From: Stereum hirsutum FP-91666 SS1
Lineage: Eukaryota > Basidiomycota > Agaricomycetes > Russulales > Stereaceae
Length of the DNA: 64,000 nucleotides
Assembly (NCBI RefSeq): GCF_000264905.1
Contig: NW_006763131.1
Span: forward strand, 1,413,253-1,477,252
Direction: 5' to 3'
In this document: positions 1 through 11,749 of the stretch, in pieces
Layout: the number at the start of each line of letters is the position of its first letter
How positions within the stretch are numbered: the first letter of the stretch is position 1
Translations under genes and position numbers: made by a program
The notes under the pieces: generated by a model
Seen by the model: the letters and a program-made list of their open reading frames with translations, nothing else
What the model was told of the DNA's origin: nothing
Databases searched by the model: none

Positions 1-3000
1 CTTGTTGAAAGAGGCGCGAACAGGCTGACCTGTTGACGATTCCCTCCTCGGTACCACGCAGTTTATCGTATGCCGGCTCACAGAACCATCTGGGGAAAAA
101 AAATCAGACCCGTCATTGAGAAATGAACGAAGGAATCCCGTACGGTTCTTTGACCAGAACAAGGCCTTGTATCGAAACGAGGGCTTGGAGAAGAGATGAT
201 CGTGCAGGACTCCAGGACTCGTTCCTATCGCCGGCCCAAGTCCCAAGAATGGACAGGCATACTTTTCCCTCTTCATACAAGTTTCTATATCGTAGGTTGA
301 TTAGGCTCACCGAACCGCCTGTATGGGGCCAGGGACACGTACGGATTAACACGTCCATTGCCATTCGTCCAGCTCAGGAAGTGGGCAATAGGGGGGCTCT
401 GCGGGAAATTGGAGTCTAGCATCCAGTCGATTACGAAAGGTGCATCCTCGTAAGGCGTGTTCTCTGGACCGATTATCAACGAACGAAGGAGATCTGACCG
501 GTCCTCATAGGCGCGTACAATGATGGAATCTGGTGACGATGTAATCAGCCCTATATGTGACATCTATGAATGTCATAGAAAGAGCTTTACCTGGCAAGCT
601 ATTCGTCAGCGCACGATACTCCTTCTGTAATCGAGCGAGAAATTGTCTTGATGGTTGGGACGGCACAGAGCTATAAAATGCATGATCGGGCGGAGCCTCG
701 GATATGACCTCGAAACGCTTCCAAGGCGAGTCTTCGGCTTCTGCGTCAGGAATGTGGCTTGGTTGCGGTACATCGGGCACACCATTGACTGCTGCGAGAT
801 CAACTGCGTCTGGCCCTTCGGTGCTGTCTTCCGGCATTCTATCTAGAGAGGTGGAGGTTCCCGTCGATGGTGGGTCTTGTTGACCGTTCTCTTCTGGTGT
901 CGAATTATTCTGTGCTGTGGAGAGAAAGCCAGGCCACCAACTGTTGCTGTTCGGAGTGGCGTCAGTTGCAGGTGGTTGTGCTTCTGGATCAAAGTCCCAC
1001 CCCTCCTCATCTACTGTCATATCCTCGTTTCCTTCTTCATCCTCCTCTTCCCAATCCTCGTCGTCTTCTCCTGTCCCCTGTTGCCAATTACCGTCCTCGT
1101 CCATCGCCCAGAAGTCCTCTTCGTGCGGGTGTCTCCCTTCCTCCGTTTCGCCCTGCATTTCGTCTCCCCAGATATCCTCTAGTTGTTCCATCGTGTCGTA
1201 TAATCGCGTTAAACGTTGAAGAGGGAAAATCGCCGTCAAGCCGTTGGGGAAGGTCACCTCGACCGAACCATCTAACCGTAACTGATGAGAGAATCGTCGC
1301 TCAACAATATCATATTGAACGAAAATTGTGATATGCCTTACATCGGAAACTTCTCCAAACCAATTCAACGACGTGTCACCGCTCGACGGCCGTAAGATCT
1401 TTCCTTCAACAGTCTTCTCCGTCTCTCTCTTCCGGGCGATGTCGTGCCCCATATCTGACATCTCTTTCCGCCAGCCCCCAAGCTGCCCTCGCTCATCCAT
1501 AACAGGCGCCTCCCTGACCCACATTTCGACTTCACCTATTCGCGGTACCCTAGGAGGTTCCATGCCGTTTGACTCGCCGATGAATACAAAGTCACCTCGG
1601 CGCAGACCGAGTCCATCGAACGTAGTCGGCGAAGTGGCAGACCAATCGCCCGTCCCGTGAGGATCTAATTCCAAGACGGAGACGAGCTCGCGGCTATCTG
1701 TATCGGAGAAGACGACATCTGCCGTGCGGTCGCGTGCATTGACAGATTGAACAACGGCCGCGCGCTTCTCATCTTCACCTTTCCAAAGTACGTGATCACC
1801 AGGCCTAGGGCACATGAAAAAGGGTCAAAATTCGAGTGCAATCGTGCGTGGAAAATACTCACCAACAGTCATATTCGTCAGGATTGAGGTAAGGGATGAG
1901 CTCAGTGGCGAGGAGTGTTTCTGTTGATCCATCCTGCCACAGAACATGGACAGTACTCTGGGTGACTCTGACCACGTATACTCGGACTTGGATGAGACCC
2001 CATGGTTCTCCGGCCTTCCCGTGGACTGTGTACGGTATACCGGGCCCGTCTCTTAGAGTGACCTTATCGGCGACGCGCATCATCTGTTCCGCTCTACTCC
2101 GCACGAGCTTGAGCTTCCCCATATCCTCTCCGTGCCAGAAACGTTGCGGTCGGCTTGCTCCCGCAGCGGTTTCCGGTGGGAGCTGCATTGAAACGTAAGA
2201 AGTAGTTCAACAGAGGAATGGAGTTGCAACTCACAGATTGGTCGATGGCAAGCCACGAAACCGCAAGGACCGTGTGCTTAACATGGACGACGGTATCAGA
2301 TACGGAATTGTGCCGGCCAAAGAGACCACCGAAGAGGTTTGAGACGGTACTGGGGTGCGGAATGATGTCCTGAAGCATGTTGTCAGGCTTGGTGGATATT
2401 AGAGACAGTAGGGGGCTTACGCTACCCATATCCCCAACAGACAGCCTGGAGGAAATTTCAGGTAGACGGGCAAGTTTTCCATCAGAAACGTCGATAACAG
2501 CTTCGTCAAACAGCTACGGTTGTTTAGAAAGACCAAAGAATTTGAGGTCGTCCGTAGCTCACCTCCACAACCTATCCACTCGTTAATATTCGCACTATGT
2601 CCTTAGAAATCTCCAAACTCACCTGGCCAATCCAATGGTCATATGTCACATAATCTCCGATATCTACATCTGCTGGACTCTCTATGTCATCCATGGTCTT
2701 CCATCCCGGGACATGCTCTCCACTAATTGCATGGTCTAGGCGCGCACGTACGTCTACGCTGGTGACCACCCCGGACTGGACATCGTTGATGCTCTTCTTA
2801 CATAGATCTCCTGGCTGGAACATACGATCCACGAGTGTGAACATGGACTCCGGAAGGATATCGCGAGCACCCCCAGAGAAAAATGACACTCCCACTTCCC
2901 CTCGCTTTAACGGGCGCATGAGTGGGTCAAGGTGGTCCGGTGGAAGTGGAACGTCTTCAGCATCGTGCCAAGACCTCTGATATAGAGTATTGAAGGTAAG

Positions 3001-3180
3001 ACGGGGTTCACTATCCCAAGAATGAGCTGAACGCACCAGTACGACACCATAGGCTGGGTCCAAGTTATCTTTCCTCTTTACGATATCTTCCTGGTAGAAC
3101 TGCGACCCACAAACAAGATGAGTAAAATCAAGCAGCCTCAGAGTTTGCAAGGCATGCCTTCGCAGGTGTACTAGCCCCAT
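1..3180 (-). CDS. UBE2O-type E2 ubiquitin-conjugating enzyme, 3' end cut by window
   Basis: This is a large E2/E3 hybrid ubiquitin-conjugating enzyme of the UBE2O (E2-230K) family, which ubiquitinates basic or orphan proteins in metazoans. The N-terminal part (exons at about 3100-1360) carries repeated SH3-like/tudor-like segments such as [24 protein letters not shown] and [13 protein letters not shown]. An acidic low-complexity linker rich in D/E lies at about 1100-980. The C-terminal UBC domain runs from about 560 to the left edge. Splicing an intron at about 300-355 joins NGNGRVNP to [18 protein letters not shown], which contains the catalytic Cys of the HPN-like/KVCLS region. A further intron near 65-140 restores [18 protein letters not shown]. 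The start is tentative: the ATG at 3180 is open into the first recognised segment, but an upstream exon is possible. The family and strand are secure; the exon count is not. Confidence 0.88.
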
Positions 3181-3596
3181 CCTTCGAATCCATCGCGGAG
3201 AGGTTCCCGGCAGAGAGGATTGATGGTGAGCGTCTTGAGCGACGCTTTCGCGCAGAACAGCTGTGGCACTTCGACTTGGTCGTGTGTGCAAAGTGAGTAT
3301 GGCCAATGCCGAACACTTTCCTTCTCTGTCGCCCCATTGTCTCCTTGTTTTTCCAAAACCTTTCAACTGTGATTGGATGGTTTCTCGCCTAGCATTGTGC
3401 TCAATGACTGCTGCTTGCTCGAATGACTCGCAATTAACAGCAGTCTTGTTTTTATCCTGTTACTAGCTTTAGCGCAGCTGTGCGTCTGCCAGGCGCCACA
3501 CCAACTTCCGAGGTCCCTGTCACTCCTTGATCTGTGTCTCAGACAGAATCTATTTGTCACTAGCCCTACTACGAGACTAGCAGCCAACGACTTTGA

Positions 3597-4112
3597 TTAT
3601 ATTTCATAGACGCCGCCAGCTTCCCCACCGGTCGGCTGAAGACCTTTCACATACTCGTTTTCCGCACGTGCCAGTTCGTCGTCCAAACTCTCTTGTCTCT
3701 CTCTGCTAACAAACCCATGTTCCGTCAGTTGCCTCACCCCTTCCCTCGTCCATGTCTGACAACTCCAGTCCGAATTTATATCTCGTATGACTTCCAGCCC
3801 TGACAGTATCTTCTCTACTTTCTTGATATCTCTCTTCCGCATCTCCCCTATCTTGACCCTGCCGCTGTAACCAGGCTGCCTCTGTCTTATGTCCACTCCG
3901 TCCTTCGTCATATATTCGAAGAGTGGTCGACCATGAATGACCTGATAGACTGTCCCTCGAGGATATCCGGTGTCGGCCGAGGGTTGTGTGATGATGAAGA
4001 TAGCTCGGTGAAAACGTTTCACGCTCCCGTCAGCGTCTTTCCCTCTGTAATACGAGGCAACGCAGATTTCCAGCTTCTCTCCAGAGAATAAAGATGTCAA
4101 GGAGGAGATCAT
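3597..4112 (-). CDS. Uncharacterised small fungal protein (DUF6914-like pattern)
   Basis: This single-exon frame encodes about 171 residues when started at the Met at 4112; the frame is open upstream to 4289, but that extension has an Arg-rich, non-conserved look. The pattern of an N-terminal strand ICVASYYRG, then FHRAIFIITQP, then a C-terminal W-x-C-x-x-W helix (DWSCQTWTREGVRQL) resembles a family of small basidiomycete proteins of unknown function that I know as DUF6914. That assignment is from memory of the pattern, not a search. The Cys and His (C near SWSCQ, H in FHRAIF) could suit a papain-like or NlpC-type fold, but this is inference. It lies on the same strand as, and upstream of, the UBE2O-like gene. 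Confidence 0.6.
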   Translation of the reverse strand: MISSLTSLFSGEKLEICVASYYRGKDADGSVKRFHRAIFIITQPSADTGYPRGTVYQVIHGRPLFEYMTKDGVDIRQRQPGYSGRVKIGEMRKRDIKKVEKILSGLEVIRDINSDWSCQTWTREGVRQLTEHGFVSRERQESLDDELARAENEYVKGLQPTGGEAGGVYEI

Positions 4113-4436
4113 GGTGTACTCAATTCGGGAGCCACGCCTGTGATATAGTGATGGTAGTTGAAGAAGCCGTCGTGACTTGCGGCGCCAATGCAGCTCGCAT
4201 ACGGCTAAATCTGGTGCCACTTTCCCACCGCGGACGAAGTATGCGTGAACTTGGGAATCGTCCATGACTCGAAGACGATCTAAATTCATGATATACAGCT
4301 CGAACCTTCCTATGGATGGTCAACGTACAATAAAAATCCACTCCTCCGCTTCCTAAATGCTGCCCCTCTTTAGTTCGTAATTGTGGAGTCCTTCGTTTCG
4401 CATACGTTTGAGGAGTAAGCTAATGGGTGTGGCTTA

Positions 4437-5020
4437 CTAGACGATGTCTAGCTCAGAGGGAGGATATGGTGCCAGAACTACTCGTCTTGAGTCAGTCGGT
4501 CGTCCGAGGTCGTCGACGATGACCGGCTCCGAGTCACTCTTGACCGAGAAGTGGAGTCGCACGGGAAAAGAATAGCTCACTCCTTACGAGGTCTCTTTGT
4601 CGTCGGCACGGACGATGGCCAAGCCAGCGGGCATCACTATGCTTGACCCCCATAGTACTCGGGGCGCTGTACTGGACGAGCGCAGTCGGGTGGCGCATGT
4701 CTTCGTCCGTAGTGGTAGTCTCCAGCGGTAGAAGACGGTCGTACGGGTTCGTGAAGGGATAGAACAGCGCCGATCTAGAGGGTGACGGGTCTCCGGCCGA
4801 TGCGGATAGCGTCGGGCTGGTCCACCTTAGCTGCATCGAACCAAGAAGGGCATGGAGCTTCAGAGCGAACTTGTATTCCTAATCTTCGCTTCCTTGAGAG
4901 GGTGGTTCCCGACGACACGGAGCTCCTTGACCTTCACCTGCGCCTCCGGGCCAATGGGCGGCCGCAACGGATTAGTGCTGATACGAGCGACCTAAAGATC
5001 GAGATTAGCGGAAAGTTAGC
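4437..5020 (-). pseudogene. Possible decayed protein-coding remnant
   Basis: Reading the minus strand gives protein-like stretches in different frames with stops between them: STNPLRPPIGPEAQVKVKEL (about 4980-4920), YPFTNPYDRLLPLE (about 4770-4720), VMPAGLAIVRADDKE (about 4640-4590) and SDSEPVIVDDLGRPTDSRR (about 4540-4480), ending at a stop at 4437. A good donor (gtaaggagt) follows DDKETS, so part of the breakage could be an intron rather than decay. I do not recognise the family. It could also be a real, poorly resolved multi-exon gene. Confidence 0.3.
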
Positions 5021-5050
5021 ATAGTACTCAGAGCTTCGCCTTCCAGCAAT

Positions 5051-5417
5051 TTGCAGAATCGTAGTCGCTCCCACTGTTTCTCTTGATGGAGCGACCGGCG
5101 TTTCTTGACGCAACCGCTAGAAGCAAACGCCACCCCCGGCACACTTCAATGGCGTGGCCACACTTGACCACTGAGTAGCATTCCACCTCAGAATATTGGA
5201 CAAAGTCTATCCGAGTGAGCCCCTGACTCGCAGGGCCTCGCTGCACCAATGATATTGATCAAAAATGCAAAAATGAGCTCGGTATTGTGCACTGAGGGCC
5301 TGCAAGAGTGATGTGGCCCAGCTCGTGGCAGCCCTGTCTTCGCCCCAGCTTCCCCTAAGGCTTCGTGTGGAGCAGAGCTTCTCTGCGCGAAATCGAGGTG
5401 CGACTACGATTCTGCAA
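5051..5417. repeat. 18-bp perfect inverted repeat bounding a 367-bp segment
   Basis: The left arm TTGCAGAATCGTAGTCGC (5051-5068) is the exact reverse complement of 5400-5417. The arms enclose 331 bp with no convincing coding sequence. No target-site duplication is evident directly outside the arms, so the element type is not established. It may be the end structure of a small non-autonomous DNA element or a chance or hairpin remnant. Confidence 0.6.
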
Positions 5418-5765
5418 AAGAGGTTTTATGATGCGGGCGCTCCGATGACCTGGGGACAGAGTTTTATGAACCCAGAGATCGAAGTGGCTCCGGGTTCCAC
5501 ACTCCCACGAGAGGCTTCGCGCCGCCCTCTATCAATCGAGTGCGCCTGGTCCGCTCTTTACTTTGGATTGCTTTCTCTAAAACTATTCACGGAATAATAT
5601 CAAAACACTCTAACATTGCCTATCACGAAGTTTATAGAAGAGAATGGGTGCTGAAGCACTCTCAGCAACCTCTGAGAGCTCGAGACGGAACTCGCCGAGC
5701 ACTGCTGCCTTCGTCGCATGCGGGGCCGGCGCTCGAGGTGGAGCAATCTCTGGCCAGACAGAAAA

Positions 5766-5893
5766 ATGAGCTCTGGGGCTGCATCATAAAACCATCAATG
5801 AGCTCTAGGGCTACATCATAAAACCCCCAATGAGCTCTGGGGCTTCATCATAAAACCCTCAATGAGCTCTGGGACTGCATCATAAAGCCCCTA
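5766..5893. repeat. Tandem repeat, four units of 32 bp
   Basis: Units start at 5766, 5798, 5830 and 5862, each beginning ATGAGCTCT and containing a CATCATAAA core; the fourth unit decays at its end. Spacing is exactly 32 bp. An inverted partial copy of the core (GGTTTTATGATGC) occurs at about 5422-5434, and a direct copy of the 12-mer AAAAATGAGCTC occurs at 5269-5280, so the unit is scattered through the neighbouring gene-poor stretch. Confidence 0.85.
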
Positions 5894-6313
5894 AACCGCT
5901 GTCATCTCGGGCAGAAGTGACGACGGCGTAAGGGAAAAGCTCCATAGCCCGCGCGGAGGATCTCCCGTGGCGGCGATACTTATTTACTAACGCTAAGATC
6001 TGAAGAAGTGGCCCGTCAAAAGCCGGATATCTGAGCCGTGCCGATAGAGACTAGAGGTGGATATGACCGGAGCTGGAGGAGTGGAATATTGCGTTCAAGC
6101 CGAGTGTCGCGTTCCCGACTTGAAACCACAACGGTCAGCTCTCCCAAACAATGAGAAACAACGATAAACTCGGTGTCACGTCGATTTCAAATAGGGCGCA
6201 AACAGCTCGCCCTTTGAAGAGTCAAATGTTCGTCAAGTTCGAGAATCTTTGTCATCGAGAACAACAAATTATGGTGAATAGATAAAGGGCTATACAGCTC
6301 GTACGCCTTCGTA
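5894..6313. other. Intergenic stretch, nothing recognised
   Basis: No coding, RNA or repeat signal was found between the 32-bp tandem repeat and the 3' end of the epimerase gene. It probably includes the epimerase 3' untranslated region and terminator. Confidence 0.5.
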
Positions 6314-7923
6314 TCATTGCAAAACAGAGAACGCGTACTCCGATTCCCAAAGATAGTCCCTGTCTGGTCCATAGATCTGATCGATTCCCCACTCGGGTTG
6401 GTTAATCCCATCAATCCAAGATTCCTGCTCCACCACGAGACACGAATGGTCCTGGTAGAAGGTCGAAGGACCACCTTGTTCGACTTTCCGGGGTATGGGT
6501 AGGCTCGCGTTGTAGATACCGTCGCAGGTATACATCTGAAGAGCGGCTTGGTTGGTCGTAACATCCAGGCTGTGTGTAGGTTGTTAATAAAGCGAGAAGT
6601 GTTCCTTTCTACGCAAAAGGACTCACCGAATACCGGAGTTAACACTCCAAAGGGAAAACACGGGGCTATCGGAGGTATTATTGTCGTATATCCAGCAGTT
6701 ATCGAAACCGTCGCAGCCTAGAAGCCGCAATCGTCAATCACATGTTGTCGAAATAGTAACGTAGAACTTGCCTGTTCCACAATAATCCAAGCCGATCGTC
6801 TGATTGATAGCAGCACCAATGGATTTGGCCGTCCGGAAATTGAGCGGGGTGCCCGTGACGTTGACAAGCGAACCATCAGGAATGAGTATACCGTCTGCGC
6901 CAATAACTTGGTGTGCAGGGAACTGAGCAAAATGATCATCGAGAGTCTGAGTCTCTTGGTAGGCCTCAAAATTCCAGTAGTGATGACAGCTGAGCATGAT
7001 GGGCGTTTGTTCAGTCGCAGTGGCATGCATTTTGATTTTCCATGTTGCATTATTGTCCAAAGTGTATGTGATCTAGGCAAACAGTTTTAGGAAGGCGGAG
7101 AATATCTGAGAAGAGACATATGGACCTACATTGGCGTTGACAGTACCAGGGAAGCCCTCCATGCCATCAGGGTCAGTCAAACTGAAGGTCACGGATGAGT
7201 TAGTGGTCTCTTCGATCGTCCATAACCGCCGGTCGAAACCGTCTTCTCCTCCGTGAAGGGTATCCAGGCCTGGATTGGGCGAAGCGTTACAAACTCAAAC
7301 CTAATTGACACTGATGAATCCGACTTACCGTTATTTTCGTTAGCTGATATGTTGTAGGTGTTGTTCCCGATGGTAAATGTGCTGTTCTTGATACGATTCG
7401 CGTACCTAGGAAAGAACACGTGATGAGGGTTCGAGCTATGCTCAATAGGTAGATAGTGATTTCTGTACCTTCCAACTACTGGCCCGAAGTATGGGTGGCC
7501 CAGAGCGTCGGTCAGATAGTTAGTCTAGATCAAGGATATTGTCAAGACAGCACGGCGTCGACGTTGGAGGCACAACGTACGTGGTTATCATATCCAAGGA
7601 TAATGTCCCTAAAGTTTCCGTGCTACAATGGATTGGCATTTCAGTCAAGTCCCAGTTAGATCGTAGAAAGGTAACCAACCTTGTCTTTCACCCAAAAATT
7701 CGTCGTGATGGCACCGTACGGGATGAAATGTGCCTTCGCGGACCCATCGGGTGCTTCAAGCTGTACCAGTTTCAACGGCTGAAGGCGTATAATATCGCGT
7801 CAGAGGAGTTCAGTTTCAGAGTGCAAGAGCGAAGTTCACATCGTCGGACTGCCGTGGAGGAAGAGACGTAGCCTTGGACAACCCGAGAAGAAGACAGACT
7901 GAAAGAACTGCGGGAAGAATCAT
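6314..7923 (-). CDS. Secreted aldose 1-epimerase (galactose mutarotase)
   Basis: This enzyme interconverts alpha and beta anomers of hexoses such as galactose and glucose. The predicted protein starts MILPAVLSVCLLLGLS, a signal peptide, so it should be secreted or lumenal, unlike cytosolic GalM. After splicing several introns of about 50-75 nt, the order is: IPYGAITTNFWVKD, then DIILGYDN, then GRYANRIKNSTF, then LDTLHGGEDGFDRRLW, then the catalytic-His region LSCHHYWNFEAY, and finally the catalytic-Glu region VVEQESWIDGINQPEWG. The C-terminus YAFSVLQ is at the expected place, giving a full-length protein of about 400 residues. Multiple N-x-S/T sites fit secretion. It is divergent from the MFS gene starting 944 bp away. 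The family is certain; individual splice points are inferred. Confidence 0.92.
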
Positions 7924-8017
7924 CGACGTAGCTGGAACGGCGAAGGGTGGCCGTTCAAAAAGACTAGGGAGTGGATGTGGGGTTGTCCAACGGGTTGTGA
8001 CCCCAATCCCGAGACGA

Positions 8018-8023
8018 TTTATA
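8018..8023 (-). promoter_or_regulatory. TATA box of the epimerase gene
   Basis: TATAAA on the minus strand, about 95 nt upstream of the predicted start at 7923. The position fits a short 5' leader; this is inferred from sequence only. Confidence 0.5.
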
Positions 8024-8769
8024 CCCTGCAAGCATTGAAATTGAAGCAGAGTAAATGGTGCGCTATGACCGCGTGATGATATTTAGGTTTTTCGAGAGTG
8101 ATGCACCTCGCGAGCCTTCTGAGCAGGTGACAAGAGTGGTAGACGACTATGACGGCAAAGCGATGGTCAGGGGGTCGGCAAGCGAGTCAGAAACGTCGTG
8201 CAGCATGCGATGGAGAAGAGTGCGAGTTCTTTTACTACAGGCACCATCAGCGTCGCTCAATGTAAGAGGGAGTGTCAATAGCTGGTGCACAAGAAGAACG
8301 TTGTGTGCTGTAGAGATGCCTCGAAATTTCGAAATCTTGGGCGGAGTGGATTGGACGCGATTATTTGTCAGCGACGCGGCAGCCGTCGGCTCCTTTTTGT
8401 TGATTCGGCGCTTTTTTTTACTCATAGATGGCCCGGCACGGCCGAGCCGGCTGAGCGTTGGCTCCGGAATATGAAACGGCGTAGGAACAACAGCCGAGCA
8501 TGCCCGGCTGTTTTGGAGCTTGGTTGGAGCACGCTCCTGTTGTGCGGAAAGTCTCGGAAGGTGTGCTCGCCGTGATGGCGTGACGTGACGTTGTTTGTTC
8601 TTAGGCTAGGCCTTCCGGCCAATTATCGACGGCGATCTTCCTACTAGCCCCGACTAGAAAGCCTTCCGAACGTTGTCCGTCCTCAGTCCGAGACTCAAAA
8701 TCTTCTTCCCTCGGAATTGGTCGGGGCTCCATCTAGCATAGATCTACTGAGCTTTGTCCCTGCGAAACG

Positions 8770-8775
8770 TATAAA
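8770..8775 (+). promoter_or_regulatory. TATA box of the MFS transporter gene
   Basis: TATAAA on the plus strand, 91 nt upstream of the ATG at 8867. The 0.75 kb between the two divergent TATA boxes is GC-palindrome rich (CCGGCACGGCCGAGCCGG at about 8431) and holds no recognisable gene. Confidence 0.5.
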
Positions 8776-8866
8776 TGGCTGCTAGGCTGGGTTCTGGTGC
8801 TCCTTGTTTTCAGCCTCTGCTTCCCCTTAGACGTTCTCGCTCACGCTCAATATTTATCCACGAACG

Positions 8867-11195
8867 ATGACACACTTAACTTCTAGTCCGAGTTCGCCGC
8901 TACCATCTACCACACCAACCGCGGTCTCCTCTCCTGCTCACTCTAATCTCGACCTTACTAGATTCAACTCTCCCCAACATGATTCTACTCGAGCTGATCT
9001 CTCATATCCATTCGAAACTACCAATGTCAATCCTGTTGGACAACTTAATGAATACCGTGCCAGGTCACCTACGGGTCTCATACCGGAACGCTACTTGGAA
9101 CCCATCGCCTCCCGGACAAGTGAACAGACACATACACGCACCGTCATTGATGTAGAAAAGGGAGGAAAAACCAAGGGATCGAAAGGTTTTCAGTTCGTGA
9201 CCTGGAAGGTGGACGATCCAGAAGATCCGAGAAATTGGAGCAATCTTTACCGATGGTGTACGTCATCCTGTCTCCTCAACGTCACTCCCAAATTTGCTGA
9301 CGACAATATCCACAGATATTACCGCTGTATGTTCGATCGCCGTTGTACAAGTGGCATTCGCAAGTGCTGTCGTTACTGGTGATTTCAAGGGGATGGAGAG
9401 CGAGTTTGGAGTCAGCGAAGTAGTCGTCGCTCTTTCTGTGTCTCTGATGGTCGTTGGGTTTGGGTGAGTACACTCGACCTGTCGTATTATGTCATGTAAT
9501 CCTAACGGTCGTTTTCTTCTCAACATTTCAGTTTGGGTCCGCTAGCTTGGGCACCTCTAGTATGTCTCTTCCTCGTTATTTGTCGACTGTATGAATACTA
9601 ACACAAGCTACCATGTAGTCCGAGCTATATGGACGTCGGCCACTGTGGGTCGGCCCTTCTCTCATCTACGTCAGTAAGTACCACATCCCTTACTCTCCTT
9701 CCAGAACGTCACGCTCAGTTCCTTACTCCAGTCTTCAACATACCCTGTGCTCTTGCGCCAAATATCGGCACTCTACTCGTATGTCGCTTCTTGTGCGGGT
9801 TCTTTGCCTCGGCGCCCCTTACCCTTGCGGGCGGCACGATCTCCGACGTATGGGACAACAACGAACGAGGACTTGCCATCGCTTTGTTCGCTGCTGCGCC
9901 TTATGGTGGGCCTGTCTTGGGTCCTATCGTCGGTGGTTTCGTTGGAGAAAACATTGGATGGAGGTGGATGCTTTGGGTGAACATGATTTTCGCTGCTGTC
10001 ACGTAAGTCGTCTGCCTTCTTATATTTCTTTTGGAGTATGACGGCTGACAATTCCCATTTCCTATTTAGAACGGCCTTCTCGTGCTCTATTCCAGAAACT
10101 TTCGCTCCAGTACTGCTCGGGAAACGTGCGGTAACGCTGCGGAAGGAAACTGGCGATGAATCCATCGTGACAGAGCAGGAGATTTACGGGAAATCCGTCG
10201 GACAGTTGTTGGTTGAGACGCTTATCAGGCCTTTCGGTAAGTCGTGGTTGATTCTCCTTGTCACTATGTCTTGCTAACGAACCGTCGCAGAAATGATTGT
10301 CACAGAGCCTATCCTCCTACTAATGAGCTTATACATCGCACTCATTTACGGTCTTCTTTATGCATTCTTCTTCTCCTTCCCTGGTAAGTCTCTTGGCTTT
10401 TCTGCTTTCGAAGTTTACGCGACTGACGTACCCCCTCGCTCAGTCGTTTTCGGGGAAGGTTACGGTTGGGACGATGGCCGTGTCGGCTTGACGTTCCTTT
10501 CGGTTATCATCGGCCTGCTCCTGGCTCTCTTCTTTACGCCACAACTGGAGAAAGATTATCTCCGCCGCTGCGCTGAGCGGGGTGGAAAAGGCGAGCCTGA
10601 AGACAGGTTGATTGGCATGATGATGGGCGCACCGTTTGTTCCTATTTGTAAGTCTTCGGCGATTGCTCCATATTCATATATCGTATTAATCTATGTTTCC
10701 GACAGCCCTTTTCATCTTCGGGTGGACAAGTCCTCCCTATGTGATGCCTGGCGGTGGCAACTGGGTTGGCCCCTGCATTTCTGGAATTCCCTTTGGCTTT
10801 GGCAGTGCGTATCCACTTGTCATCCCTCTTCATAATTTCCACAGTCGCTCATGTGTCGCCTTCCGTACAGTGGTTATCATTTACTTCTCCGCCAACGCCT
10901 TCCTCATTGACGCATTTCCTGGCTATGTCGCGTCTGCTCTTGCAGCCAAGACCGTCATCCGATCTGGGTCGGGCGCTGCTATGCCTCTATTCATCACTGC
11001 TATGTACCACAACCTGGGCAATGGCTGGGCCGCAAGCGTCTGGGGTTTCGTCTCCTTGGCAATGGTACGTTCCGCTCCGTACACGCTGAGACTTATCACT
11101 AACCGATCTTTATCCATCAGATTCCTATACCATTCTTCTTCTACCGGTATGGCCCGCAGATCCGTGCGCGGTCAAAGAGAGCTACTACTTCATAA
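8867..11195 (+). CDS. MFS drug:H+ antiporter-1 (DHA1) family exporter
   Basis: This is a plasma-membrane major facilitator of the fungal multidrug-resistance type. A long, Ser/Pro-rich cytosolic N-terminus of about 120 residues leads into the family signature DPEDPRNWSNLYRW before TM1. After splicing about nine short introns the protein shows SELYGRRPLWVGP (the loop 2-3 motif), the R-F-L-C-G-F-F helix, APYGGPVLGPIVGGFVGE (motif C of antiporters), WRWMLWVN, and a C-terminus IPIPFFFYRYGPQIRARS. About 12 membrane helices and a total near 560 residues match the family. The stop at 11193-11195 follows RATTS. The substrate cannot be told from sequence. It is divergent from the secreted epimerase; a functional link is only speculation. 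Confidence 0.9.
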
Positions 11196-11749
11196 ACGGG
11201 CTGCTCTCCGTTTTGGCTGGGGTGTGTTGTCTTTGAGGGGCTGTTGCTTTTTTTGTTCGGAGTTTTGCAGTTGCTGTTGTTGTTGTTTTTAGGACTTCTC
11301 TCTCATTGAGACTCTTGCATTGTATTCTACATCACTAATTTCTCTCACATTCACATGTCAACCTACCTCCGACAATAGAATTTCTTATCATTTTACCATT
11401 TTTAAATCATCATCATAGACTAGTATACCCTGTTCAATGCGCGCGACTTCGATATCCTGTGGACGATAGTATCCTTTTCTCAACTTTTATAAGGGTCAAG
11501 GAAAAGGAGTCGTCATGGTACTGGTCGGCGCGCCGGCGTGTGCCCTTCCAACTTCCCTCAGATAGCCGACCTGTTCTTGCGCCACTTGAACGATGATTAC
11601 AGTGTGAGCCGGGATACGCCGATCGCGATGAGTGGCGGAGCCACCGATTTTGAATGCTACAGACGTCACTGGTACTCGCTTCCCTTGTGGACGTACAGTC
11701 TACAACTCGAGTACGACGACGACAAACGCTCTACAATCTCTGGTTCATT
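11196..11749. other. Intergenic stretch between MFS and F-box genes
   Basis: It contains the 3' flank of the MFS gene with a poly-T/GTT-rich stretch at about 11245-11290, then about 450 bp with no recognisable feature before the F-box start. Confidence 0.5.

Noticed and set aside
867..1331. Plus-strand frames of 100-154 residues opposite the UBE2O gene
   Set aside because: They are the antisense of the acidic linker of the E2 enzyme and have Ser/Pro/Leu-rich shadow composition.
5762..5893. CRISPR-like appearance of the 32-bp repeats
   Set aside because: There are no unique spacers; the units are directly adjacent, and the host is a eukaryote.
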